Assembly (NCBI GenBank): GCA_016787085.1
Contig: JAEUVJ010000053.1
Coordinates: 186,001 to 250,000, forward strand
Source of the DNA: Chitinophagaceae bacterium
GTDB taxonomy: Bacteria; Bacteroidota; Bacteroidia; Chitinophagales; Chitinophagaceae
Direction of reading: 5' to 3'
Length of the DNA: 64,000 nt
The position numbers and the translations under genes are program-made. Under the pieces are notes generated by a model. The model was not told the DNA's origin. It saw only the letters and a program-made list of their open reading frames with translations, and did not search any database. Positions 8,870 through 17,209 of this stretch are shown piece by piece; the stretch's first letter is position 1, and the number at the start of each line of letters is the position of its first letter.

Positions 8870-8900
8870 TTTGCATTCTGACCTGAGCCCCTTACCTTTG
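8870..8900 (+). promoter_or_regulatory. Bacteroidota-type promoter for rpsL-rpsG
   Basis: TTTG at 8870-8873 is followed after 19 bases by TACCTTTG at 8893-8900. Both elements fit the Bacteroidota -33/-7 consensus (TTTG and TAnnTTTG), and the -7 element lies 25 bases before the rpsL start. This is the best promoter in the window. Confidence 0.8.
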
Positions 8901-8925
8901 CCCTCCCAAAAATAAAAGGTTCAGA

Positions 8926-9306
8926 ATGCCTACTATTCAACAATTAGTAAGAAAAGGAAGAGAAATCATCAGGGCGAAAAGCAAATCAAGGGCTTTGGAT
9001 AGCTGTCCGCAGCGTCGCGGTGTATGTACCCGTGTCTATACCACTACCCCCAAAAAGCCTAACTCAGCTCTGCGTAAAGTTGCCAAGGTTCGTTTGACCA
9101 ATAAAGTAGAGGTGATCGCCTATATCCCTGGTGAGGGGCATAACCTGCAGGAGCACTCTATCGTTCTGATCCGTGGCGGTCGTGTGAAGGATCTTCCGGG
9201 TGTTCGTTATCACATTGTTCGCGGTTCACTGGATACTGCCGGTGTAAAAGACCGTAAGCAAAGCCGTTCCAAATACGGAACCAAGAAAGAAAAAGCCAAG
9301 AAATAA
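8926..9306 (+). CDS. rpsL: 30S ribosomal protein S12
   Basis: 126 residues. S12 sits at the decoding centre of the small subunit. The near-invariant blocks [25 protein letters not shown] (about 27-51) and [14 protein letters not shown] are intact. The lysines whose mutation gives streptomycin resistance (K43 and that of RVKDLP) are wild type. It is first in a two-gene unit with rpsG, 26 bases apart, under a strong promoter. Confidence 0.98.
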   Translation: MPTIQQLVRKGREIIRAKSKSRALDSCPQRRGVCTRVYTTTPKKPNSALRKVAKVRLTNKVEVIAYIPGEGHNLQEHSIVLIRGGRVKDLPGVRYHIVRGSLDTAGVKDRKQSRSKYGTKKEKAKK

Positions 9307-9332
9307 TTAATAAGATAATTCAAGAATAAGTC

Positions 9333-9800
9333 ATGCGTAAAGCACAAGCAAAGAAACTCCCTTTAGCACCCGATCCTAAGTTCAACGACAAACTGGTAAC
9401 CCGTTTTGTCAATAACCTGATGTGGCAGGGAAAGAAGAGCGGGGCATTCAATATTTTCTATGATGCTTTGGATAAAGTAGCCAAGCAAACCAACGAAGAT
9501 GGTTATGAAGTATGGAAAAGGGCTTTGGCAAATGTTACTCCTGCCGTTGAAGTACGCAGCCGCCGTATCGGTGGTGCTACTTTCCAGATACCGGCGGAAG
9601 TACGTCCTGACAGGAAAATATCTTTGTGCATCAAATGGCTGATCCGCTACAGCCGCGAGAGAAACGGCCGCAGCATGGCTGATAAACTGGCCGGAGAGAT
9701 CGTAGCCGCCAGCAAAGGTGAAGGCGCTGCTTTCAAGAAAAAAGAAGATACACACCGTATGGCTGAAGCCAACAAGGCTTTTGCTCACTTCAGGGTGTAA
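9333..9800 (+). CDS. rpsG: 30S ribosomal protein S7
   Basis: 155 residues; binds the 3' major domain of 16S rRNA and nucleates head assembly of the small subunit. The family blocks [28 protein letters not shown] and [14 protein letters not shown], with [19 protein letters not shown]-like C-terminus, are all present. It follows rpsL directly and ends at a strong hairpin. fusA, the usual next gene in the str operon, is not here. Confidence 0.98.
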   Translation: MRKAQAKKLPLAPDPKFNDKLVTRFVNNLMWQGKKSGAFNIFYDALDKVAKQTNEDGYEVWKRALANVTPAVEVRSRRIGGATFQIPAEVRPDRKISLCIKWLIRYSRERNGRSMADKLAGEIVAASKGEGAAFKKKEDTHRMAEANKAFAHFRV

Positions 9801-9824
9801 AAGATACAAGAACACGTTCCTCAT

Positions 9825-9858
9825 AAACCATCCGCTGTGGCGGATGGTTTTCTTTTTT
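9825..9858 (+). terminator. Terminator of the rpsL-rpsG unit
   Basis: A 10-bp perfect stem, AACCATCCGC (9826-9835) with GCGGATGGTT (9840-9849), has a 4-base loop and is followed by TTCTTTTTT. It lies 25 bases after the rpsG stop and before the convergent peptidase gene. Confidence 0.9.
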
Positions 9859-9869
9859 CAGGGGAAATA

Positions 9870-11813
9870 TCAGAACCCTTTTTTGATCTTCCCGGGGTCA
9901 GGTAAAGTTTCTTCCAGCCATTTATAAAATTCACGCTGCCATACCAGGGCATTCTGCGCACTCAGCACCCAGTGATTTTCATCCGGCAAGTACAGTAATT
10001 TACTTTTTATCTCCCTTAACTGAGCGGCCTGGAATGCCTGTAAACCCTGTTCAACAGGAACCCGGTAATCTTTGCCACCCTGGATGATCAGTATCGGGGT
10101 GTTCCATTTATCTACCTTGTTGATCGGGTTGAATTCATTGTAGGATCGCTGCGCCGCTGTGTTCTTTTTATCCCAGTAAGGGCCGCCCCAGTCAAAATTC
10201 ACGAACCACATTTCTTCCGTTGTGCCATACATGCTGCGCATATCGAAGATGCCATCATGGGCGATAAAGGATTTGAAACGGTTATTGTGGATACCCGCCA
10301 GCATGAAAGCAGAATAGCCACCATAACTGGCGCCTACGCAACCAAGACGGTTCTTGTCCACATACTTCTCTTTGCTTACAGCATCAATAGCTGACAGGTA
10401 ATCTTTCATCACCTGCCCGCCATGATCTTTGCTGATCTGTTCATTCCATTTGGTACCATGGCCCGGCATTCCTCTTCGGTTGGGAGCTACTACTATATAT
10501 CCCTGCGATGCCATCAGTTGAAAATTCCAGCGGAAAGAATAGAACTGTGTTAATGGTGACTGTGGTCCGCCCTGGCAATAAAGTAAAGTTGGATATTTTT
10601 TGCTGGCATCAAAATCCGGGGGATAGATCACCCATACCAGCATTTTCTTTCCGTCAGTAGTGGTCACCCATTTTCTTTCTGTTTTGCACATGCCAATAGC
10701 GTTATAAGTATCGTCATTGACATGTGTCAATTGAGTCATACTCCCATCAGCAATATCCACTGAGTATAGTTCTGCAGCATGGTTCATGTCTGTTCTGGAA
10801 ACGATCAATGTATTTCCGCTTTGCCCCAGGATGCCATTGATGTCATGATCGCCTTTGGTGATCTGGCGAATGGCAGGAAGCATTTTGGTAGCGCCGGTAT
10901 AGATGACTTCAAATAATTGTAATGTTCCATTGACCGGCGCCCAGAAAAATATCTTTTTCCCATCATCACTCCATCTGAAACCTTCAACATATATATCATC
11001 CCTGTGAGCAGTCAGGTTAACTACTGCATCACCCAGACCGGTAAAGGCAACAAGGTCCTGTTTGTCTGCTTCATATCCATCTCTTTTCATACTCATCCAG
11101 GCCAATACTCCTTTGCCGCTGTAAGAAGGATTAATATCGTATCCCATTCTTCCTTCGGTCAGGTTCTTTGTTTTTCGGGTCTCTATGTCGTATTCGTATA
11201 AGTCTGTGTTGGTACTTACAGCGTAATCTTTTCCATATTTCTTTTTGGTAACATACACTACCGCTTTACCATCCGGTCGCCATACATAGTCTTCATCACC
11301 TCCAAATGGTTTTTGAGGACAATCATACGGCTCATCCGGCATGATGTCTTTTCCTTCGGAAGATTTATCAGTGGGAGTGATGAAAACATGATCAAAACTG
11401 CCGTCTTCCCAGGTATCCCAGTGACGGTTGTTCAGGTTGTCGAAAACGTACACATTCGATTTGGTCAGCTCAGGGTAGTAGTCTTTACCACTGATCTTTT
11501 TAATTTTTGCTTCTTTATGGCCGAGTACAAATTTCCCATCGGGCGAAATGTTTTTGTCGGCTAGTAAACTGTCGGGTTTACTGATCAGTACCGGAGTACC
11601 TCCTTCGACAGGGATCATATACGATTTACGGCTGCTTTTATTGGCCTCCCAGTCAGGTGTACTGACAGAGTAAACGATGTGTCTGCCGTCTTTTGAAATA
11701 CCCAAACCTGATACCCTTCCTAATTTCCAGAGCAATTCAGGGGTCATTTTGTTTTGAGAAAAAGCGAAGGCAGGAAGCAGCAGCAAAAAAGCCGGTACAA
11801 ATCTTTTATACAT
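9870..11813 (-). CDS. secreted S9 family peptidase (prolyl oligopeptidase superfamily)
   Basis: 647 residues with a Sec signal peptide (1-19, ending AFAFSQ). An N-terminal seven-bladed propeller (about 25-380) contains WD40/TolB-like strands such as SKDGRHIVYSVS and WRPDGKAVVYV. The C-terminal alpha/beta hydrolase domain has the nucleophile in GASYGGYS (S496), the acid in GGKDYRVP and the histidine in DENHWVL. It resembles acylaminoacyl-peptidase or dipeptidyl-peptidase members that act on peptides in the periplasm. It converges on rpsG and appears monocistronic. Confidence 0.92.
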   Translation of the reverse strand: MYKRFVPAFLLLLPAFAFSQNKMTPELLWKLGRVSGLGISKDGRHIVYSVSTPDWEANKSSRKSYMIPVEGGTPVLISKPDSLLADKNISPDGKFVLGHKEAKIKKISGKDYYPELTKSNVYVFDNLNNRHWDTWEDGSFDHVFITPTDKSSEGKDIMPDEPYDCPQKPFGGDEDYVWRPDGKAVVYVTKKKYGKDYAVSTNTDLYEYDIETRKTKNLTEGRMGYDINPSYSGKGVLAWMSMKRDGYEADKQDLVAFTGLGDAVVNLTAHRDDIYVEGFRWSDDGKKIFFWAPVNGTLQLFEVIYTGATKMLPAIRQITKGDHDINGILGQSGNTLIVSRTDMNHAAELYSVDIADGSMTQLTHVNDDTYNAIGMCKTERKWVTTTDGKKMLVWVIYPPDFDASKKYPTLLYCQGGPQSPLTQFYSFRWNFQLMASQGYIVVAPNRRGMPGHGTKWNEQISKDHGGQVMKDYLSAIDAVSKEKYVDKNRLGCVGASYGGYSAFMLAGIHNNRFKSFIAHDGIFDMRSMYGTTEEMWFVNFDWGGPYWDKKNTAAQRSYNEFNPINKVDKWNTPILIIQGGKDYRVPVEQGLQAFQAAQLREIKSKLLYLPDENHWVLSAQNALVWQREFYKWLEETLPDPGKIKKGF

Positions 11814-11934
11814 GATACATGCGTTTTGTATCCGGCTAATTTACGTAATAAGTCTAAAGTAAATGCTTTAGGTTCAAAGTTGACGCTATCGGATAACTGT
11901 CCATTTCGTCAAACAATATCTCTGACAATAAGCC

Positions 11935-12903
11935 TTATACTTTCCTCAATGACCACACATCATTGCTGTAAATAAATTCTGTTTGCCCGTCTATGCCGGG
12001 GCCGCCATACTTGCCTCCAGTCATAAATATTTCTCCATTATAAATACAAGCTGCTATTCCGCCTCTCGGACTCCATGGCGCTCTATGTGCTTTCCATTGT
12101 TTTCCGTCAGAGCTGGTAAGTATCTCGCTTTTGAAGGTCCCGTTACGGTTACATCCAAGCAGCCATATCTTGTTGTCAAATACTAAAGAAGCGTAGCCAA
12201 ATATTGATTCGCCATGGACGATCTCTTTTGTTTCCTGTTTCCAGTTCAGACCATCATCAGATGACCACACATCGTTGCCCAGCATATAGATCCTGTCATT
12301 AAAGACTACAAATTGATCGCCTTCTCTTTTTCCGAAAGGCATATTGTCTGCTCTTTTGATCCAGTGAACACCATCATCGGAATTCCATACGTCAGCGAAA
12401 GAATCTGTTCCGTTACTTCCGCCGATGATCCATATTTTATTTTTGAATACAAAAGGATGATAAAAGAATCTTACGGGTAAGTTACTTTCCTTTGCCAATA
12501 CTGACCAGTTCCTCATGTCCGTGGTTTGGTATATCTCTGTAGTGAGGCTGTACTGATTGATATTTCCTTCAAAATGCCCGAGCCCCAGTATCTTATTGCC
12601 GAATGCTGCATAGTCAAGAAAAGCCAGGTTGTTGATGCTATTAGGAAGCTGGCTTTTAGCCCAGTCTTTTCCGTTAACAGAGTACCAGGTTCCCGCCGGA
12701 TGGAAGGCCCATAACGTATCACGTACAGTGAATAACTGAAAATTGTAACTTTTGGAAAATGGTGCAGCAGGTGTTTGCTCTGTCCATTGGTAGCTCCCCG
12801 GTTTAGCGGAACCTGTGACCAGAACAGGTCCCGAATATCCGTTACAGGAGATAAATGTATAACCCGGCAACAGCGCTATTATCAGGATAATAAGATTTCT
12901 CAT
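11935..12903 (-). CDS. lipoprotein with kelch-like beta-propeller
   Basis: 322 residues. The N-terminus ends in FISC, a lipobox with Cys at position 20, so it is probably anchored as a lipoprotein. The rest is a chain of repeated units of the form 'kIWIiGG...dvWnSdDGvhW' (for example near 150-175, 195-215 and 240-265), typical of kelch/galactose-oxidase or sialidase-like propellers. No catalytic residues can be assigned. It lies 11 bases downstream of the dioxygenase-like lipoprotein gene and is probably co-transcribed with it. Confidence 0.75.
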   Translation of the reverse strand: MRNLIILIIALLPGYTFISCNGYSGPVLVTGSAKPGSYQWTEQTPAAPFSKSYNFQLFTVRDTLWAFHPAGTWYSVNGKDWAKSQLPNSINNLAFLDYAAFGNKILGLGHFEGNINQYSLTTEIYQTTDMRNWSVLAKESNLPVRFFYHPFVFKNKIWIIGGSNGTDSFADVWNSDDGVHWIKRADNMPFGKREGDQFVVFNDRIYMLGNDVWSSDDGLNWKQETKEIVHGESIFGYASLVFDNKIWLLGCNRNGTFKSEILTSSDGKQWKAHRAPWSPRGGIAACIYNGEIFMTGGKYGGPGIDGQTEFIYSNDVWSLRKV

Positions 12904-12914
12904 GCTTTTGTATT

Positions 12915-13583
12915 TTATTGTTTAGGATAATCAGTTACATTCAGTCCAAGGATGATATTGCGGGTAGCGTAAAGCATATCCCCTTTTTTGGTCGTCTTTA
13001 ATACACCGTTACTTCCCCTGGGGTTCGGCCTGTTTCTTTCCTTTTCGGGTAAAAGCGGATCATCATCAAAAACAAATTCATCTATCCAGTACTCCGTTTT
13101 TCCAGGCTCTTTGATGGTCGGGTGTATGTGTTTGGGATTATTGCTATTGGGATAAGAAGCTGGCACCAGGGTGTAAAATCTATACTCACCCTTTTTATTG
13201 GTCTTTACCCAGCCACGGATATAACCATGCCGCTTTGCCCATCCTTTTTCATCACCCTTTGTGGCATAGATACCTTTCTGGTCGGTGTGGTAAACATATA
13301 GTATGACACCCGGGGCCGGCGTTTTCCCGTCCGGCTGGTAGATCACTCCGCTGATCTCTATCTTAGGGCCTGCTGCATTAAAGCCGGGCAAAGTATCTGT
13401 TTCATTCAATTGATCGAATGGAACAGGGCATTCGTAAATAGCTTCACACCCTTCGCAGGAACCACCTGCTTTCAGGTCCTTTGGGTTAGCGGAATTGCCC
13501 TTTGAGGAAGATGCGTTGTTTTGCGAACAGCTGCTATGACTGAACATAACGGCGAAAAGGAGCAGGATGATCAGGCGTTGCAT
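12915..13583 (-). CDS. lipoprotein homologous to intradiol ring-cleavage dioxygenases
   Basis: 222 residues from the Met at 13583; the longer open frame lacks a signal, whereas this start gives a lipoprotein signal ending SSC. The body matches the protocatechuate 3,4-dioxygenase/catechol 1,2-dioxygenase beta-sandwich: GVIYQPDGKTPAPGVILYVYHTD, then GIYATKGD, VPASYPN and KHIHPTI. These positions hold two Tyr and two His that correspond to the Fe(III) ligands. Family members cleave catechols between the hydroxyls. A surface-anchored intradiol enzyme is unusual, and no aromatic-degradation genes are near. The substrate is unknown. Confidence 0.82.
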   Translation of the reverse strand: MQRLIILLLFAVMFSHSSCSQNNASSSKGNSANPKDLKAGGSCEGCEAIYECPVPFDQLNETDTLPGFNAAGPKIEISGVIYQPDGKTPAPGVILYVYHTDQKGIYATKGDEKGWAKRHGYIRGWVKTNKKGEYRFYTLVPASYPNSNNPKHIHPTIKEPGKTEYWIDEFVFDDDPLLPEKERNRPNPRGSNGVLKTTKKGDMLYATRNIILGLNVTDYPKQ

Positions 13584-13753
13584 AATGTGTATGTTTAATA
13601 CCCAAAATTGCATCCTGCCGGGCCGCATCGCAAATAGTTTTAGATGAGCGGACAGCCTTACTTGACAAGTAGTATAACGGCAGGTGGTCACGGTAAAATA
13701 GCCATTGATGTAAACTCTTTTACCAGTGGTAATTTGTACTTTTATTTTGGACT

Positions 13754-14785
13754 ATGAGAAAACGATCCTTCTTTTTCCGATACAGGCTGCATCATGTTCT
13801 GATATGGATGCTGGTATTTTGCCTGTGGTATTATCTCCGCTACCAGGACTATTCAACCCGTGAAAAGGCGTTTAAGATCACTTTGCTGAAAGTTACTGAC
13901 CTGGCGCTGATGATCTATCTGGCTAACTATGTCCTCGTCCCCGCATTACTTTATAGAAAGAAGTACGTGTGGTTTGGTCTTGGTTACCTTACCATGATAT
14001 TGCTGAGCAGTTACGGCAAGATGCAGCTCATCGGGAGTATCCTGGGCAATCCGGGTCTCTTTAGTATCACTTCCACTAACTTTAAAATGAGAGTGTATGA
14101 TAACCTGATCCCGCATTTTTTCCTGGTCACGGCAGGTGTGGCTGTTAAACTGGTGATGGATTATATCCGGACACAACAGCGGCTGAATGAAATGGCTAAA
14201 GAAAAAGCGGAGGCAGAGCTGAATTTTTTAAAATCACAGATCAACCCGCATTTCCTGTTTAATTCACTCAATGCAGTTTATTTCCTGATCAGTAAAGAGA
14301 ATAGCGAAGCCCGGCAGGCATTGCATAAGTTCTCCGACATGCTGCGTTACCAGTTGTATGAGATGAACGGAGCCAGCATCCCGATCGAAAAGGAGGTAGC
14401 GTACCTGAAGGATTATGTGGACCTGCAAAAACTCAGGAAAGATGAAAATTACCGGGTGGAGTTCAATTGCGGGCCGGAAGTAAAGGGATTTTCTATAGAG
14501 CCGCTGTTGCTGATCCCTTTTGTTGAGAATGCATTCAAACATATTTCTCATAAGACGAATGAACAGAATTTTGTCAGGTTGAATATGTCGCGGCAGAACG
14601 GGCATTTTGTTTTTTCAATTGAAAACTCGAAAGAGACAGACCGAACCACCGAAAAACACGGTGGGATAGGGCTGAGCAACGTGAAAAGACGACTGGAGCT
14701 TCTGTACCCCGGCAACTATGAGCTGGAGATAAAGAGCAGGGAAGATAGTTATGGTGTACATTTAAAGCTTAAGACAGATCAGTAG
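13754..14785 (+). CDS. LytS/YehU-type sensor histidine kinase
   Basis: 343 residues. About four membrane helices occupy 14-135. A short coiled linker (140-160) leads to the His_kinase block NFLKSQINPHFLFNSLNAV with the phospho-acceptor H166. The C-terminal HATPase domain shows LLLIPFVENAFKH (N box) and GGIGLSNVKRRLELLY (G box). It should autophosphorylate and pass the phosphate to the LytTR regulator two genes later. The signal is unknown, because the sensor part is only the membrane region. Four bases separate it from the next gene. Confidence 0.93.
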   Translation: MRKRSFFFRYRLHHVLIWMLVFCLWYYLRYQDYSTREKAFKITLLKVTDLALMIYLANYVLVPALLYRKKYVWFGLGYLTMILLSSYGKMQLIGSILGNPGLFSITSTNFKMRVYDNLIPHFFLVTAGVAVKLVMDYIRTQQRLNEMAKEKAEAELNFLKSQINPHFLFNSLNAVYFLISKENSEARQALHKFSDMLRYQLYEMNGASIPIEKEVAYLKDYVDLQKLRKDENYRVEFNCGPEVKGFSIEPLLLIPFVENAFKHISHKTNEQNFVRLNMSRQNGHFVFSIENSKETDRTTEKHGGIGLSNVKRRLELLYPGNYELEIKSREDSYGVHLKLKTDQ

Positions 14786-14789
14786 ATCA

Positions 14790-15617
14790 ATGAGACCTCC
14801 GATAGATATATTGCCTTTATTCCCTGTACTGAATGAACAACTGGTGTCTTTTTTAAAGAACCTGTCGCCTGCGGATTGGCAACGGCAAACCGTTGCCCGT
14901 GAATGGAAGGTAAAAGATGTAGCGGCGCACCTGCTGGATGGGAACTTTCGCCGTATTGCCGTGCACCGGGATGAGTGGACCGTTTCTGTGGCCGATCCTA
15001 TTCATTCTTATGACGACCTTGTGCGCTACCTGAATGGGTTGAATGCGGATTGGGTAAAAGCCGCCAGGCGATTGAGCCCGGCAATCATTATTGAATTGCT
15101 GGAATCAACGAATGAAGAGGTGTATAACATATTTAAAGGCCTTGATCCTTTTGCAGAATCTGTTTACCCGGTGAGCTGGGCTGGCGAAAACAGGTCGTTT
15201 AACTGGTTTGATATCGCCAGGGAATACACTGAGCGATGGTTGCACCAGCAGCAGATAAGAGAGGCGATGAATAACAGGGATATCATGACGCAACAGCTAT
15301 ATCACCCATTCCTTGACATTTTTATGCGGGCATGGCCGGTAGCCATGAATGTAGCAGGAGAAGAAGGAACTGCTTTAAGAACAACGATTACAGGTGAGGG
15401 TGGAGGAGTATGGTACTTACATTTTGAAAAAGGGAACTGGGAAATAAAAAATACTGAGCCGGCAAGCTTCGCTGCGGAAACGAGTATTGACGGGAATGTA
15501 GCCTGGAAACTATTTTCTAAAAGCATAAGGAAGCAGGATATAAATGGTGATTACCAGGTAAAGGGGAACCAACTGCTGGGAGAGAAAGTATTAGATATGA
15601 TCTCTGTAATGGCATAA
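14790..15617 (+). CDS. DinB-like / maleylpyruvate isomerase N-terminal domain protein
   Basis: 275 residues. The N-terminal half (LSPADWQRQTV...WKVKDVAAHLLDGNFRRI, about 25-55) is the four-helix DinB/MDMPI fold, with H46 of the VAAHLL motif as a likely metal ligand. In actinobacteria such enzymes use mycothiol; Bacteroidota do not make it, so another thiol or a different chemistry must apply. The C-terminal part (about 170-270) may be an SCP2-like or MDMPI C-terminal domain. It sits inside a two-component operon, 4 bases after the kinase and 3 before the regulator. Confidence 0.75.
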   Translation: MRPPIDILPLFPVLNEQLVSFLKNLSPADWQRQTVAREWKVKDVAAHLLDGNFRRIAVHRDEWTVSVADPIHSYDDLVRYLNGLNADWVKAARRLSPAIIIELLESTNEEVYNIFKGLDPFAESVYPVSWAGENRSFNWFDIAREYTERWLHQQQIREAMNNRDIMTQQLYHPFLDIFMRAWPVAMNVAGEEGTALRTTITGEGGGVWYLHFEKGNWEIKNTEPASFAAETSIDGNVAWKLFSKSIRKQDINGDYQVKGNQLLGEKVLDMISVMA

Positions 15618-15620
15618 ATA

Positions 15621-16349
15621 ATGATGATCAACTGTATTATCATAGATGATGAGCCGCTGGCACGGAAAGGATTGAAAGAATACATTGCTGATGTTGATTT
15701 CCTGCAATTAACAGGAGAATTCGATAACCCTGTCAAAGCAATGGACACACTTGCCAAAGAGGAAGTGCATTTGCTTTTTCTCGATATACAGATGCCGAAG
15801 ATCACCGGGTTGGATTTTTTTAAGACCCTGCAGCATCCTCCTCCTGTTATATTTACCACTGCATTTCCCCAGTATGCGCTGGAAGGGTTTGAACTGAATG
15901 CACTGGATTATCTTGTAAAGCCTATATCATTCGATCGCTTTCTGAAAGCGGCCATGCGGGTCAAAGAGTTTTATGAGGTCAGGCAGAAGAATATAGCAGA
16001 ATCGGTTTCTATGCTCGATGCTGCAGGTTATTTCTTTATTAAAGCGGATAACAGGCTGGTAAAGATTTTGTATGATGAGATCCTTTTTGCTGAGGCTTTA
16101 CAGAACTATGTTGTTATTCATACCAACGACAAGAAATACATCACCTATCTTACTTTTAAGTCGGTAGAAGACTATCTTCCGTCTGATCAATTTATCAAAA
16201 CTCATAAGTCCTACATCATTGCGGCTGCCAAAGTGGACAGTATTGAAGCCAATGATATCCGCATAGGGCCTCATCATATTCCTGTCAGCCGTAACCTGAA
16301 AGACGAAGTGATGGAAAGATTGCTGAAAGGAAAATTTCTGAAACGGTAA
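15621..16349 (+). CDS. LytTR-family response regulator
   Basis: 242 residues. The receiver domain (1-120) has the acidic pocket IIDDEP, the phospho-acceptor D55 in LLFLDIQMP, the switch Thr in FTTAFPQ, and the Lys of DYLVKPI. The LytTR DNA-binding domain (about 135-235) shows FAEALQNYVVIHT, FIKTHKSYIIA and HHIPVSRNLK. It is the expected partner of the kinase at 13754. The targets are unknown; autoregulation is common for these systems. Confidence 0.94.
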   Translation: MMINCIIIDDEPLARKGLKEYIADVDFLQLTGEFDNPVKAMDTLAKEEVHLLFLDIQMPKITGLDFFKTLQHPPPVIFTTAFPQYALEGFELNALDYLVKPISFDRFLKAAMRVKEFYEVRQKNIAESVSMLDAAGYFFIKADNRLVKILYDEILFAEALQNYVVIHTNDKKYITYLTFKSVEDYLPSDQFIKTHKSYIIAAAKVDSIEANDIRIGPHHIPVSRNLKDEVMERLLKGKFLKR

Positions 16350-16671
16350 TAATACCTGCTGATTTTACGTACCAGTATCTTTTTACTGTGGACAGATTGT
16401 GCATACCCGATTTTGGAAACAGGCATAGCGTTTATAGTTTTCGGCCACGTGCTTCTGGCACTTTTGATCATAAATCCAATACACTATGTCACCCGATCTT
16501 TCACTCTATGGTTCCTTGCTTACCGAGGAAAAATGGATTTCATTTACCAGCTTAAAGCCCACTGCGATTGTGGGGAGGAAAATCACAGCCGCTTCCTGGA
16601 TTTTCTGTATAGGCTTCCTTTCTGTATGGTCACCCGCAGCCGGTGTGGAAAGATACTGGTCAGGTAACGGG
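16350..16671. other. gap with no convincing gene
   Basis: 322 bases between the response regulator and the SET-domain gene. Two overlapping open frames of 81 and 84 codons exist here but disagree in frame, have no recognisable domain and no signal peptide. I see no hairpin terminator or promoter that stands out. Confidence 0.5.
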
Positions 16672-17094
16672 CTATCCCTCATATTTTTCGATATCCTCTA
16701 CAATATGTTCATAATTGATCAGCAATTCTGAACCCGCAGGGATGTCTGTCAGCGCTTCAAAGTCTTCCCCGTCGTTGATGGAAGTAATATTGGGACTGGA
16801 AGAGTGGTTGAGATAATTGACCATGTCCATCACTTTAAACCCATAGTCCGGTACAAAGTAATTCTCTTCGTCAAACACACAATAGGTTTCCACCAGATTC
16901 TTTGAGTGGAGAGGGAGTCTTTCTACTTCTGCAATGGGTACCTTTATCCATTGCCCATGGCCTTTGGAAAATATATTGCGGCATCCTTTCGGGATATCCC
17001 TGATGGCAAATACGCCTATTCCATGAACAAGAGAGGGTTTGAGTATAGCATAGGTTTGGCCGGTCAATTCTTCCAGCAGTTGATCTTTGGTCAT
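16672..17094 (-). CDS. small SET-domain protein
   Basis: 140 residues from the ATG at 17094; the longer frame would need a TTG start. It is essentially a bare SET domain: SLVHGIGVFAIRDIPKGCRNIF near the start (cofactor loop), VMDMVNYLNHSSSPN near 90-105 (the N-H-S pseudoknot strand), and ALTDIPAGSELLINYE at the end with the catalytic Tyr. SET domains are lysine methyltransferases using S-adenosylmethionine. The short length lacks pre- and post-SET zinc clusters, as in other bacterial members. The substrate is unknown. Confidence 0.82.
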   Translation of the reverse strand: MTKDQLLEELTGQTYAILKPSLVHGIGVFAIRDIPKGCRNIFSKGHGQWIKVPIAEVERLPLHSKNLVETYCVFDEENYFVPDYGFKVMDMVNYLNHSSSPNITSINDGEDFEALTDIPAGSELLINYEHIVEDIEKYEG

Positions 17095-17209
17095 TCTTTT
17101 ATATTCATTATTCCGGTTCAAATATAAGGGATTCAAAAATCAGGATGGATGGTATTGGCTGCTGTCCGATAATTTCGGAAATTAGGATCATCGTTGCCGG
17201 CAATAAAAT

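Noticed and set aside
16413-16731. Two overlapping plus-strand frames of 84 and 81 codons
   Set aside because: They conflict in frame, show no recognisable domain, and their ends run into the SET-domain gene on the other strand.
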